DNA from: Buxus sempervirens
Taxonomy: Eukaryota > Streptophyta > Magnoliopsida > Buxales > Buxaceae
DNA: 64,000 bases
NCBI GenBank assembly: GCA_947561395.2
Contig: OX387183.1
Span: 28,570,853 to 28,634,852 of the forward strand
Direction of reading: 5' to 3'
Part shown: piece after piece, positions 22,521-34,702 of the stretch
How positions within the stretch are numbered: position 1 is the stretch's first letter
How the letters are laid out: every line of letters starts with the position of its first letter
The notes under the pieces: generated by a model
What the model was told of the DNA's origin: nothing
Databases searched by the model: none
What the model saw: only the letters and a program-made list of their open reading frames with translations
Made by a program: the position numbers and the translations under genes

Positions 22521-22809
22521 CAACTATCCTTTCTGACTCAGTGTTTGCAACACATCTAAATAGTATATCATTGTGTGATCTATTGTACAACTGCCCACCA
22601 CTTAGTAAGAACTGTCCTGCCAGCCTCTGTATTGTTCTTTTCTCTGTAGAGGTGACATTTTCTGGTAAAGTTCGATCATTTAAGAAATTCTTAATGTCTT
22701 GAAACCATGGTACTTCTTCTTCTGGGGTTTCTTCTAGAACAAGGCAGTAGGCTGGTTCATCCCTGACTTCAATTTCCAATGGTCTAATATCAACCCCTTC
22801 TGGCATACT

Positions 22810-23195
22810 GACCATTGAGGCCAATGTTGCCAGAGCATCTGCAAACTGATTTTTGGCCCTTGGCATATAATTGAAAGAAATTCGAGTAAACTTGGTGCTT
22901 ATTTCTTCCAAATACTGGTGATAGGGGATCAACTTGTGATCCTTGGTCTTCCATTCACCAGTTGTTTGGAAGATGATAAGACTCGAATCCCCATATACGT
23001 CAAGTTCCTCTACTTCATGGTCTAAGGCAGCTTGCAACCCAATTATGCATGCTTCATACTCTGCTATATTGTTCGTGCATTGGAACCTTAACTTCACTGC
23101 AATCGGGATATGTGCCCCATCTGGCTTGATCAATACAGCCCCTATTCCATTTCCATTCATATTGGCGGCCCCATCAAAAAACATTTGCCACGAGC
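22810..23195 (-). CDS. Element A second (archaeal-type) RNase H domain
   Basis: FFDGAANMNGNGIGAVL, EYEACIIGL and VYGDSSLII form a complete RNase H fold with its acidic residues, and ANQFADALA-like NQFADALATLAS closes it. It is additional to the RNase H that follows the RT. A second RNase H of archaeal type is a known hallmark of the Tat lineage. Confidence 0.88.
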
Positions 23196-23284
23196 TTTCA
23201 CCTTCTTCCTCTTCAGCAAACAGGATTGCCTCATCAGGGAAGTTGGTCTTTAAGGGTTGGTATTCTGGTAAAGGGTGTGCAGCT

Positions 23285-23670
23285 AAGTGATCTGCAATAG
23301 CTTGACCCTTAATGGCCTTCTGTGTGATATAGGTGAGGTCAAATTCAGAGAGCAACAACTGCCACTTTGCTGTTCTGCCAGTTAAAGCTGGTTTCTCAAA
23401 TAGATACTTCAAAGGGTCCATTCGGGATATCAATAAGGTGGAATGACTAAGGAAATAGTGCCTTAGTCTCTGAGTTGCCCATACTAAAGCACAACAAGTC
23501 TTTTCTAAAGGGGAATACTTGGCTTCATATTCTGTAAATTTCTTACTCAGGTAGTAAATCGCCCTCTCCTTTCTGCCTGTGTCGTCATGCTGTCCTAAGA
23601 CACACCCCATTGATGTCTCCAAAACAGACAAGTATAGAATTAATGGCCTTCCTGGAGTTGGTGGTACTAG
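23285..23670 (-). CDS. Element A RNase H domain linked to the RT
   Basis: LYLSVLETSMGCVLGQ, AIYYLSKKFTEYEAKYSPLEKTC and GQAIADHLA are the conserved blocks of the Ty3/Gypsy RT-linked RNase H-like domain. It removes the RNA strand during reverse transcription. Confidence 0.88.
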
Positions 23671-23859
23671 CACAGGTGGGTTCAATAAGTATTCCTTTAT
23701 TGTGTCAAAGGCTTCTTGGCAATCATCATTCCAGATTGTCGGGTTATTCTTTCTTAGAAGTTTGAAAATTGGTTCACAGATAGCGGTGAGCTGTGCTATG
23801 AACCGGCTTATGTACTGAATCCTTCCAAGAAAACCCCGAACTTCCCTCTCGGTTCTAGG

Positions 23860-24550
23860 TGATGGCATTTCAATGATGGCTTTAGCTTTAGCTGGGTCAA
23901 TCTCAATTCCCCTTCTGCTTACTATAAAACCCAATAATTTTCCTGATGTAGCCCCAAAGACACACTTAGCAGGGTTAAGCCTTAGACTGTATTTCCTAAG
24001 CCGGTCAAATACCTTCTTCAAGTTGATCAAGTGGTCTTCTTCCTCACATGATTTGGCTATCATATCATCCACATAAACCTCCATCTCCTTATGGATCATA
24101 TCATGGAACAAGGCTGTCATGGCCCTCTGGTAGGTTGCCCCAGCGTTCTTAAGTCCAAATGGCATGACAGTGTAGTGGAAGGTACCCCAAGGGGTGATAA
24201 AGGCTGTCTTCTCTTGGTCTTCCTTAGCCATCTTAATCTGATTGTACCCAGAAAACCCGTCCATGAATGAGAACAGACTATGTACAGCGGTGTTATCCAC
24301 CAGGATGTCAATGTGTGGAAGTGGAAAATCATCCTTTGGACTTGCCTTATTCAAATCTCTATAATCTACGCACATTCTGACCTTTCCATCCTTCTTTGGC
24401 ACTGGCACTATATTTGCAAGCCATTCGGGGTATGTGGAAACTGCTAAGAATCCGGCTTGGAATTGCTTAACCACTTCATCTTTAACCTTCAATGTCCACT
24501 CAGGTTTTAACCTTCTCAGTTTCTGCTTAACTGGCTTAAAGTCTGGTAGA
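23860..24550 (-). CDS. Element A reverse transcriptase domain
   Basis: All RT blocks are visible: WLANIVPVPKKDGKVRMCVD, FSFMDGFSGYNQI, MPFGLKNAGATYQRAM, the catalytic YVDDMIAKS at about 24049-24075, and GFLGRIQYISRFI in the connection. The upstream FAWSYRDMPGLD is the common Ty3/Gypsy lead-in. An acidic linker separates it from the protease region. Tat/Ogre elements are known to carry a spliced intron between protease and RT. Confidence 0.93.
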
Positions 24551-25079
24551 ATGGGTAGCCTGTGCACCACCATATCTGTGTCTAACCCCGGCATATCCCT
24601 ATACGACCATGCAAACACATCTTCATAATCAGCCAAAAATCGTATCATTTCATCCCGCTGTACCTCAGATAGACATACTCCAATCTTCACTATTTTTGGG
24701 TCATCTTCGGTCCCTAGGTTGATTGATATGGTCTCTTCAATATTGGGTTGGACCCCCTTTTCATGACGCTCTAATTGATATGTGATTTCTTTTGGAACGT
24801 CGTCTTCTTCGTCCTCGGTCTCTTCTTCAACCCCCATTAGGTCAAAGTCGAGCTCAAGGTCGAAGTCATACTCATCCTGATCCAATTCCGTTTGCTTATA
24901 TGGTTCATAAATGGTTTGGACCTTTTTGAAAACTTTATCTTTTCTAAAAAAAACTGAAAAATCTTTTTGTGTTTTTTGAGAGCCTTCTACAAAATCTTTC
25001 CCTGAAGACGAAGGCTCCTTAAAACCTTCAGGAAAAGGGCATTCCACTAATGGAGTTTTTTTTTGGAAGCCATGTCTGT

Positions 25080-25860
25080 TTGCCAAACAAACGCGGCTTC
25101 AAAAGTAAGGGGAGTTTCCTCCCAATTATTCAGAATGAAAGAATCTGGGGCAGGGATACAAGCCTGCTCCTCGAGCTCATGGTCTGCATCAGAAATCACC
25201 AATACTGGGTGAGTTGCATTGCCTGTTTCTTCGGTAGGGCTAGTTCCAGATGGAACTTCTACTGCAGCCCAATCAATAAAAGGTAGCTCCTCTACTACTT
25301 TTTCTTGGTTGCCTTCTGTCATGGCAAAGAATGCCCCTACGTCCTCATAAGAGTCCTGCTCCTGTTCGGCTTGTGGCCCAGGCCCACCAGATGCTTGTGG
25401 AGGTGGAGGTGGAACATATGGTTGTATTGTGGAGGGTTTGGGTTTCTGGAATGGGTTGACATTGTAGTATGGAGGTTTAGACTGATCCTCAGGAGGAGAC
25501 AGCTGAATCAGGTGAGACAGCTTAGGAAAAGTTTCCCTGATGTGCGGGAATTTCATAGCTTCTATCTGCCCCTGACTTTTCCATTTCCTTGGCTTGGACC
25601 CCAATCCTGCTCTGTGAACCATCTTCTTAACCTGTACTGGTTCTATCCTTCCTTGCAGGTTAACCCCCAGACCTTTTCCAGGGTGAAAATGGTACTTTTC
25701 TAGCACATTCTTGACCATTTTTTCAGCACAGGTCAATTTTCCTTCTTTTTGCTGATACCCCCCAGGTATATAATTCATAGCTTCAAATTGAAAAGAGTGA
25801 AACGCCATTTTATCTGCTGTCATTTCTGTGTTAATACAGGGTACATCAGGGGACCACATG
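25080..25860 (-). CDS. Element A linker between protease and RT
   Basis: The region contains GKGLGVNLQGRIEPV and MVHRAGLGSKP, glycine-rich blocks seen in Tat/Ogre polyproteins after the protease and resembling a G-patch. It is followed by a Pro-rich and then an acidic part. Its role is unknown. Confidence 0.65.
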
Positions 25861-26330
25861 GGGGGGAACCAAATTTTCGGCCAGGACGGTAATCACCTTT
25901 TGCCCTCTAATGTATTTGACTCTCTGGTGGAGGGTAGATGGTATGGCCCTAGCCGTATGAATCCACGGCCTTCCTAGGAGTAGGTTGAAAGCCGCAGGTA
26001 TATCCATCACTTCAAATGTGATGTTGAAAATATACGGTCCAATTGTGACCGGCAGTTCAACCTCCCCTAGGGAGTGTGTTTTAGAGCTGTCAAATGCTCT
26101 TATAATTCTTCCGTTTTGTTTTATTTTGTTTCGCTCCAGATTGAGCTTAACAAAGGTTACTAATGGGCAGACATTAAGGGCTGACCCATTATCAATCAAG
26201 ACCCGGGCTATCATGCAGCCCTTACTGAGCACAGCAATGTGCAATGGATCCACATGATGGTATCCTGCTGGACTAATTTCCGTTTCAGAAAAGGTTATGA
26301 CATTATGGGATAAAATTTGACCAACCATCC
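25860..26330 (-). CDS. Element A aspartic protease (retropepsin) region
   Basis: The active-site loop reads VLIDNGSALNVCP, with Asn in place of the usual Ser/Thr after the catalytic Asp, and FNLLLGRPWIH forms the second conserved block. Element B has the same DNGSALNICP, so this variant is a family trait here. The enzyme would process the Gag-Pol polyprotein. Confidence 0.85.
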
Positions 26331-26699
26331 GGCCTAGTTGGTCTGGTTCAATGTTTTTAGGCACATGGGCCCCCTGGAGTATCCTTAACAAGGAGTCCCT
26401 ATGTTTTTCAGAATTTAACAATAGGCCCAGTATTGAGATCTGGGCAGGGACTTTGTTCAACTGTTCAATGACATTGAACTCACTCTTTTTTATTACCTTA
26501 ATGAGGTCAGCAGCCTCACTGTCAACTACCTGAGGGGTATCTTCCCCTACCTTGGCATTTCCTTTATTTTTTCCTTCTTCTTTATCCTTCTCTGTTTCTT
26601 TCTGTTTTTCTTCCACCCCTACACACTTTCCTGACCTCATCATAAGGTTTACTTCTTCCTTGCTTTCAGCTGCAGGGCATGTAGTGGTAAATGCTTCAC

Positions 26700-28690
26700 T
26701 GTAGTTCCATGGTACAGCCGATTCAATGTAGGACGGCTTGGGGACATTCACCACCAATGGGGGAAGTTTGGGCTTGGCGATGGAAGTCTGAGTAATAGGA
26801 ACATTAACAACCAATGGAGGAAGTTGTTTTGGTTGGGGGTTTGCAGAAGTGACTGATGCACTAAGGGGGTCACAATTTATGACCAATGGTGGCTTAGACT
26901 GAATGGGCGGAGTAAAAGTGGATGAATGGCAATTAATGACCAAAGGTGGCTTGGTGATGTTCATCTGGGCCATGAGGGATGAGACCCGGTCCAAAGATGA
27001 GCTAATGTTCTTTGCAGCACTATCATTCCCCTTTGAAATCATATTTATTTCTTTGCCTTCACTTCTCCTGTCAAAATATACTTTGACTGTTGTCCCTATG
27101 GGAGCAATTAATTGAGATGGGTCAAAGGTTATTTTGTCAGAAGAGATGACTCCTATGACATTAGATGGGCCTGCCCCGTGATGCTGGGGCAGTGGGTTTT
27201 GTCCAATATCTGTTCTTGGAGGATTGGAAGCCCCTGTATTGAAAGACAGGGTATTCTGGTCTAGTAAATCCTGAATGGCATGTTTCAAAGGCCAGCACTT
27301 GTCAGTAGGGTGCCCAGGTGCACCCATATGGTAATCACAAGTGGTGGAGGGGTCAAAATTTCTCCCCTTAGATGCATTCGGATTAGGTTCTCTTAAGGTG
27401 ATATACCCTCCTTGCAATAAAGTGGGCAGCAATTGAGAGGGAGTCATTGGAATAGGGGTGAAAACCCTATTTCTCCTTGCTGCAAAATAGGCGTCCTTTT
27501 CCTCTTTGGTAAAAACCCTTTTTTTGTCTGAAGGTGCTGCTGGAACATTGACCCTCATGGGGGCCTGGGTAGGTGGAGATGGAGTAGGAAAATGAGCAGG
27601 TACGTTGATTTGTATGGGCTTGTTAGGGCCAGATGGTGGCTGTACCATGTTTACCTCACCCTCCTTCTTGTTCCCATTCTTTTTTATCCCGCTTCCTTTC
27701 TTCTGATTAGGGTCTTGCTGGCTAACCATGGCAGAGTGGTCAATTATCTTACCTGACCTTATTCCGTCCTCAATTCGGTCGGCCACTTGAACCAAAGCTG
27801 CAAAATTAGTGGTGGTCTGACCCACCAAGTGGCTGTAGAATGGTTGACCCAAAGTGCTTATGAAGGTAGAAATCATTTCCTGCTCTAGCATGGGTGGCCT
27901 GACCTGGGAGGCTGTCTCCCTCCACCTCTTGGCATATTGCCTTACAGTCTCTTCCCTTCCTTTGCTCATTCTCATAACGTCGTACCTATCTGGCATGATC
28001 TCTGAATTGAACCGGTATTGAGTTAGGAATGCATCAGCTAGGTCCTTCCATTTTTTGATCTTCCCATGGTCCAGAGTGGCGAACCATCTTAATGCGGTTC
28101 CTGTCAGGCTCATTTGGAAAAGTTGGATCAAGATACCCTCATCCTGCCCGAACTGGCATAGGGCACCACAATACAACTTTAGGTGGCTCATGGGGCAACC
28201 AGTGCCATCATACTTGTCCAAGTCTGGGCACTTAAACTTAGCCGGTAGGTTAACATTGGGGTACAGGCACAGGTCTTCAAAATTGGTGCCTCCAAAGTTG
28301 TTTACCCCTTTGACTTCCCTTAGTTCATCTTGGATCATTTCTAACTTATGCATGAACTTTCTTTCAACCTCTTCCCTTATCCTTTCCTTTTCCTTAGCCC
28401 TGTTAGATTCAGCTGTCTCATCCCTGGTCAGTATAGGTTCAGGGGTGGGTTCATAGACGGGTTCAGGAGTTGGTTGCACTGGAGGTGGAACATTGACTTG
28501 GGGTGTAGGTGCAGGGTTGGATGTGGATGCCTGGTTCTGGGCCTGCATTTGTTGGGCCTGCACTTGTTGGGCCTGTACTGACAGTATGTTCTCTAGCATT
28601 CGGGCTAGTCTTGCCACTTGTTCTTGGAGTAGAACAACATCTGGATGAGGAGCATCAACTTCATCTTCAATGGGATTCATGGCTCGAGCT
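26700..28690 (-). CDS. Element A gag region
   Basis: A Pro/Gln-rich N-terminus leads into the retrotransposon gag capsid domain: FKCPDLDKYDGTGCPMSHL, TGTALRWFATLD and a YAKRWRE..S block. A zinc-knuckle-like CDYHMGAPGHPTDKCWPL follows; this C..H..GH..C form is typical of Tat rather than the CCHC knuckle. Repeated LPPLVVNVP-type motifs follow the finger. Gag forms the virus-like particle and packages the RNA. Confidence 0.9.
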
Positions 28691-28819
28691 CTTGATCTGG
28701 TTACAGGAGCTATGATTGCAAGTGTGTTAGTACCTGGTAAAAATAAAGAGAAAAATATCAGTGCCAATTTAATCTCATTCACATGTCTAGGTATGCCTAT
28801 GTGCAAGCTGGGTGAACAC

Positions 28820-28920
28820 GAGTTTGGATTTTTTTTTATTTTTTTATTTTTATTTTTTTATTTGCTTCTTTTTTTTTATATTTTTTTTTCTTTTTTTTTT
28901 TCTTTTTTTTTTTTGAATTG
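28820..28920. repeat. T-rich low-complexity tract before element A gag
   Basis: Nearly pure T with scattered A, C and G; poly-A in the element's sense. It lies between the 27-copy repeat and gag. A similar tract lies on the other side of that repeat at 30125-30200. Confidence 0.85.
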
Positions 28921-28969
28921 AATTGTTGGAATATTCTAGGGCTTCCAACAGGTCCCACAAAAGAGAGAA

Positions 28970-30115
28970 AGGTCTGAAATTCAAAGGCTTTCAGAGGCCC
29001 GGGGTTTTTTGAGAAAAAGTCTGAAATTCAAAGGCTTTCAGAGGCCCAAGATTTTTTTAAAAAATCTGAAATTCAAAGGCTTTCAGAGGCCCAGGATTTT
29101 TTTTGGAAAAGGTCTGAAATTCAGAGGTTTTCAGAGGCCCGGAATTTTTGATGAAAGTCTGAAATTCAAAGGCTTTCAGAGGCCCAGGGATGTTTTGATG
29201 AAAGTCTGAAATTCAAAGGCTTTCAGAGGCCCAAAAGGAAAAGGTCTGAAATTCAAAGGCTTTCAGTGGCCCAAAAGAAAAAGGTCTGAAATTCAAAGGC
29301 TTTCAGAGGCCCAAAAGAAAAAGGTCTGAAATTCAAAGGCTTTCAGAGGCCCAAAAGTTCTGAAATTCAAAGGCTTTCAAAGGCCCAAAAGAAAAGGTCT
29401 GAAATTCAAAGGCTTTCAGAGGCCCAAAAGAAAAAGGTCTGAAATTCAAAGGCTTTCAGAGGCCCAAAAGATCTGAAATTCAAAGGCTTTTAGAGGCCCA
29501 AAAGATCTGAAATTCAAAGGCTTTCAGAGGCCCGGAGTTTTTTGAGAAAAAGTCTGAAATTCAAAGGCTTTCAGAGGCCCGGGGTTTTTTGAGAAAAAGT
29601 CTGAAATTCAAAGGCTTTCAGAGGCCCAAGATTTTTTGAAAAATCTGAAATTCAAAGGCTTTCAGAGGCCCAGGATTTTTTTTGGAAAAGGTCTGAAATT
29701 CAGAGGCTTTCAGAGGCCCGGAATTTTTGATGAAAGTCTAAAATTCAAAGGCTTTCAGAGGCCCAGGGATGTTTTGATGAAAGTCTGAAATTCAAAGGCT
29801 TTCAGAGGCCCAAAAGGAAAAGGTCTGAAATTCAAAGGCTTTCAGAGGCCCAAAAGATCTGAAATTCAAAGGCTTTCAGAGGCCCGGAGTTTTTTGAGAA
29901 AAAGTCTGAAATTCAAAGGCTTTCAGAGGCCCGGGGTTTTTTTTGAGAAAAAGTCTGAAATTCAAAGGCTTTCAGAGGCCCAAGATTTTTTGAAAAATCT
30001 GAAATTCAAAGGCTTTCAGAGGCCCAGGATTTTTTGAAAAATCTGAAATTCAAAGGCTTTCAGAGGCCCAAGAGTTTTGAAAAAGTCTGAAATTCAAAGG
30101 CTTTCAGAAGCCCAA
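28970..30115 (-). repeat. 27-copy tandem array with TCTGAAA-N9-TTTCAGA core in element A leader
   Basis: I count 27 copies of a conserved core of about 28 bp (TCTGAAA, nine bases, TTTCAGAGGCCC) with variable A/G-rich or G/T-rich spacers, giving steps of about 30-45 bp. The core's first 23 bases form a palindrome with 7-bp arms. Blocks of several units are themselves repeated (for example 29000-29215 and 29550-29800), so there is higher-order structure. It lies in the transcribed leader between the primer-binding site and gag. Confidence 0.93.
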
Positions 30116-30292
30116 GGAACCTTTCTCTCACATTTTTTTCTTTTAATTATTTTGTTTGTTTTTTTTTTTTGTTTGTTTTTTTTGTTTTTTTTTTTGAAGC
30201 ATTTTATTCAAACTTGTTTCCCTTTATCATTATTTGAAGGTTAAAAGAATAGTTTAGTGGGAAAAACTGATTAAAGTTGAATATTCCGAGAA

Positions 30293-30425
30293 AACCGTAT
30301 ACACAGTACGGTCCAGCCCTGCCCGTATTCAAATTACGAGCCTGCCGTGACCGTATGCAATCCACGGGCGAGCTTAGCCCGTATAACCAATACGGGCAAG
30401 CCCAGCCCGTGTACTAAATGCGGTT
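30293..30425 (-). repeat. Second palindrome array of element A, in the leader (28-bp period)
   Basis: Five 21-bp palindromes start at 30293, 30321, 30349, 30377 and 30405, exactly 28 bp apart, with spacers of 7 bp. Arms match those of the LTR array (CCCGTAT/ATACGGG). The unit at 30377 is perfect over eight-base arms. Central bases and spacers differ from those in the LTR, so this is not a simple recent copy of the LTR array. Confidence 0.92.
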
Positions 30426-30429
30426 TTAC

Positions 30430-31624
30430 GGAACCCTGTTATATTTTTCCAGTTTTTAGTGGTTTGATCACTTTAATTGCTCATCCAAACGTATGGTTCA
30501 CCCAGTACAGAGTTTCTAAACTGTCCCAAAGTGGACCTTGGCCTTTTTGCTAAAACACATGTTTAGGAAAGTACATGTACCCTCCAAATTGACACCATAT
30601 TCTAGAATTTGGTACCCTTGGGTTGCCTCTTGTATGAACATTGGGTAGGATTGATTCTAAACAGAGTTAGAGACTCTTCCTATGGGCTACACCATGCTTA
30701 AGAACAAACATATTTGGGACCAATTTTGTCCCGAACCAATGGGCACCATGACACCCCTATGACATGAAAATAATGCAAAACAATAGGATTACCTTGTTAC
30801 CTTGTTTACCTTTAATATGGCATCCGCATTATGCCCTGGTTTGTAAGCCATGCACACGGCCTTCCCACAATCATACAACCCCATATTCCCCCGTAATTGT
30901 GTACTTTAGCCAAAAACGTGTAACTCCACCTTCAAGCGGAGGGGTTTTGGGTTTTGGCTTAATGGCAACTTAGCACTCAAGCCTAGTGATGACCAGAATC
31001 CCAGATCCACATTATCATCACATCATTAGCTCAAAGTTCTAAGGTGAATGTTTTCACTTTCGCTTTCCGAAGTATCGACCTCGTTGCGCCAAGCTACACA
31101 CATTCGAGTTCAACTTCCTATAGGTTAAGGGTAGGCCGTGTAAAAACAAAAGGTGCACAGTGCATTGTAAAAATAGGTTACATTCACAACGTCCCAAACC
31201 CTTGCCACTCTTTTCGCAACCATGCATAAACAAACCAAGGCATAATAGGAAAGCATATTTAAAATAAACAAGTAAATAAAGCAATCCTATAGCACCCAAA
31301 ACATGCTCATAAAAAAAATCATCTATCATGCAAACATATGATCATGTTATACACCCGAAATCATCATGAAGATCATGCTACAAATTAAAACATGCTATCC
31401 TAAAAATATAGCAAGAAATAAGCATATTTCAGCAAAACGGACCTCCCCTACGCATGTTTGTAGAAACAATCCTATAAATCAAAATTAAGCATGTTTCTAC
31501 CCCCATGAATTCTTAAGCAATAATTCAAATTTAAAACATGCCCAACATGCTTAAGAACACAAAATAGCAAGCATAAAAAAAAATAAAAAACATGAACAAA
31601 CACCAAAAGGCTGAAATCCACAGG
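30430..31624 (-). other. Leader of element A, unstructured part
   Basis: About 1.2 kb between the primer-binding site and the palindrome array. No reading frame of the retroelement type and no host gene is seen. Confidence 0.7.
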
Positions 31625-31642
31625 TCCCCAGCAGAGTCGCCA
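31625..31642 (-). promoter_or_regulatory. Primer-binding site of element A (Tat/Ogre type)
   Basis: On the minus strand this reads TGGCGACTCTGCTGGGGA, two bases after the 5' LTR end CTCACA. It is the standard Tat/Ogre primer site. Confidence 0.9.
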
Positions 31643-31644
31643 GT

Positions 31645-33461
31645 TGTGAGACATGGGAAAAAATCGATCTAATGATTTCCTCTATCATCACACGGGATCA
31701 AATTAAACAAAGAGTCGCCACCATTCAATTTAGGTGTGAATGGACACCAAAATATTAAATAAGCAAAAAGGCAAATTTTAGGGCAAAATATCCCTCCTAA
31801 GAAAAACAACCAGAGATGGGTAAGGGGATTAGGTTATGAATAGGGGAAGGTGTTAGGCACCCCTATTCATCCACACAAGGTGGTTGCCAGGTATTTGTTC
31901 ATGTTAAAATAAAGGAAAAAGCTTGCTATAGAAATCACGAAAAATCACAAAAAAGGAAAAAATATATGGTTTTTTCATATGAACAGTCTGATTGATCCAG
32001 AACTATCAAACATGATCATACCATTCCTAGGGTTTCATGATCAAAACAAAATTGAGATAAAATCAAATAAAATCAATTTAAAGTGAAAAATCCAAAAATA
32101 TGGCTTCAAGTCAAATTCTAGAAATCTAGAAAAATATGATTTTTATAAAATATTTCAAAATTTAACTTGAACAGTCCAGGACATAGATAAAGCCCAAATT
32201 TCACATTAAATCTGAAAATAAAAACCAAAAATACCCACGTTGATGAAAAACACCAAAAAGAGAGAATTTAGACCGTAGGGTCTTATCTCAATAATGAAAA
32301 ACAATTTAAAAACCACATCATGAAACCCTAGAATTTACTTTCAGGCTTCTGGATTCAGATCTATCATATTGATCATGATAAATCCAAGATCTTAGCCTAA
32401 AACCACAAAAATCACGAAAACAGTGCTGTAGGTGCAAAAGTGGCAAAAATCCAAATTTTGTCAAAAAGTGGGGATCTCATGATATAAACATCATGGATTC
32501 ATGTTATTCATTCAGATATATCATAAAAAGCATTAAAACATGATCAAGATATTTAAAATAGCCACATCTCACAAATTAGAGCACATGGGGGTCTACCCTA
32601 CGGATCCACCTGTTCTCTTTTCCCCTAGTTCTCTCTTCACGTTTTACGGCTAGAGAGACTCTTGAGGTACTTGGAGATAGGTTTGGTTACACAAACACAA
32701 TCAAAGGCTTTATTCTATAAAAAAAAGGAAAAACAGATATGGGGTTCTATTCTAGGGATCCACCTGTTCCCCTTTCCCCTAGTTCTCTCTTCACGTTTTA
32801 CGGCTAGAGAGACCCTTGAGGTACTTGGAGACAAGTTTAGGAATACAAAAACAGATATGGCCTTATTCTACAGTAATAGAGATGATCCTATTACATCTAG
32901 AATTGAAGACAGGAAAATAAAAAGGGATAGGGGACTTACCTGGATTGAGCAGGCAGAGCAGCGGGGATTCCTTTCCTTCTCTTGGAGTTCCTTGTACTTC
33001 TTTAACTTCAAAATTTCGTGGCCCTTAGCTAGAGGAAAGAGCCTCTATTTATAGACACACCCAGGGGCATGGTTGGTCCAGAAGGATATATCCTGATTCT
33101 CAGGATAGAGAGAAAGTTGGAGATAATGCCCATCCATAGCCAACCAAGGTGACTTCAGCGAATAAAAGACATAATCCGCTCGTTTAAAGATATATTGGAC
33201 TTTAAATAAAGCTCGGAAATCGAGAGAAGGACAAAACTTGCACGTGTCTTTAATGCCCGTAAATTATTTACGGTCCAATGGTGACCGTATTGGTACTACG
33301 GGCGCGCCTGCCCGTAGATATTTTGCGGGAGAGATAGGCCCGTGAAGAAAATACGGGCAAAACCTGTTCATTCTATTTTCAGGCTCTTTTGACCTGTTTT
33401 AGGCTCTAATTACATGTTTTTATTATTTTCTCATTTGGCAGTGCAATTTGGGGTGTCTACA
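31645..33461 (-). repeat. Element A 5' LTR (right copy)
   Basis: 1817 bp with the same ends as the left copy. It holds the TATA box at 33045-33054 (CTATAAATAG on the minus strand) that would drive leftward transcription, and the four-palindrome array at 33255-33358. It differs from the left copy by about 25 bases, most of them within one 350-bp block. Confidence 0.94.
33045..33054 (-). promoter_or_regulatory. TATA box of element A 5' LTR
   Basis: CTATAAATAG on the minus strand, an excellent plant TATA context. Solo LTR C has the identical box at 42129-42138. Confidence 0.75.
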
Positions 33462-33466
33462 AATCC

Positions 33467-34600
33467 AGACAAAACTCACCCGTATAGGCACAGCACGCAG
33501 CCCAACTGCACACACGGGCACACCACCACACCGTGGATGGTTGATTGCGTAGATATAAATTTCAATTCCCGCATTTGCGTGATAGAACTGCGTGGGGTGA
33601 CATGCACGAGGGAGGATGCGTGAATGATCCGATCCTTGGTAGACGAGAGAGGCGGATATTGCTACTTCTTTACCAAAACCTAGACCTCTCTAGCAGCCTA
33701 CCCTTCTTATTCCTACAAACTGATCTTTGGGATGGTATTAGCACCTACGCTCCCGTGGCTTGCCGGGGAAAGCAGGGTAAACTCATCCCCCAAGTTTTCT
33801 GGAGTTCACTAGCACCACTGGTTTCTTGCCGTGGCACGCGGGGATCCAGTATTGGTCCAGACCCTTGTAGGCTTATGTCTCGGGCTGGGTATCCTTCCCC
33901 ACCTAACGTTTCTGAATGAACCTTGCGTTGAGCATGAGAGGGTGAGTAGGATGTGAATGATGAATAAAATTGGAATAAAATTCAGAGTCCATCAGGGGCA
34001 GCAACCCCCGCTTTTTGCATTAAATGGAGTAAACCCTAGATGCTGGGCTACCTCGACCCTAGCTTAGGAAGCTCAGCTAATCATGATCAGGGGAACCACC
34101 CCAGATCCATGCATGGAGTCCTGTGCGCTATGGGTCCTGACCCATTAGAGTCCGCCAGGAGCACTTCAAGTCCAGATCGGTCTTTTAGAGCAGATGAAAG
34201 TCGGCCAGATCAGACAAGCAGATGAGAGCATGCCAGATCAGCACAGGGGCACTAAACCCTAGATCTAGGAATTTTCAGCCTACCTGCTTCAAGAGCAATT
34301 TGTATCCGTCCTTTCGGCTCCCAACAGCCTTAAGGATGAATTCTTTGCAGTTTTATAAATATCTTGAAAAATTTTCGCCCTTGATGGCAAGTTGTAATTC
34401 TTGCTGTGGTCCGACACCGAAAGCAAATGAAAGAACAGATGAAAGACAGAAAGACTGATTGGGACTTGAGAGTGCTCCCCTACACAAGTATGTCTAGGAG
34501 TCGCGCCTTCATTGGCTCCAACCCTTAGGGCCACACACCATGTGTGCCTGAGTTAATTTCTGCACCGCTTTAATTTTGACTTTAATTTTGAAGCATGTTA
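33467..34600 (+). other. Leader of element B, right part
   Basis: The non-coding leader resumes after element A and runs to ORF1. It contains pyrimidine-rich and GC-balanced sequence with no recognised domain. Confidence 0.75.
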
Positions 34601-34702
34601 GGATTGCTAGTGGTCTTTCCTTTGCTTATGCATGTCTTAGGACTAATTGTGAGTTTGGTGTGGAAACTCAAATTGATTTGGAATTTCGATCGGATAGTTG
34701 GC

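Larger units (their letters stand above)
17519..33461 (-). mobile_element. Element A: Tat-type Ty3/Gypsy retrotransposon nested in B
   Basis: The LTRs at 17519-19333 and 31645-33461 are flanked by the perfect TSD AATCC (17514-17518, 33462-33466), which lies in the leader of B. Reading leftwards: 5' LTR, primer-binding site, leader with palindromes and a 27-copy repeat, gag, protease, RT, RNase H, second RNase H, integrase, long non-coding 3' part, polypurine tract, 3' LTR. The second RNase H and the CxxH..GH..C gag finger mark the Tat lineage. There is no ORF1 like that of B. Coding parts are well preserved, and the element looks close to whole with only a few breaks. LTR differences are mostly confined to one 350-bp block; the rest are nearly identical, so the insertion is very young. 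Confidence 0.94.

Noticed and set aside
22943-23290. Plus-strand open frames opposite the pol region of element A
   Set aside because: Mirror frames of the conserved RNase H and RT regions, with no independent support.
28970-30115. CRISPR-like repeat-spacer look of the 27-copy array
   Set aside because: Plant nuclear retroelement leader, spacers of uneven length and low complexity, units related by higher-order duplication, no cas genes.
17519-33461. Using overall LTR divergence of A as its age
   Set aside because: It would exceed that of host element B. The differences are clustered, which points to recombination, so the overall figure is misleading.
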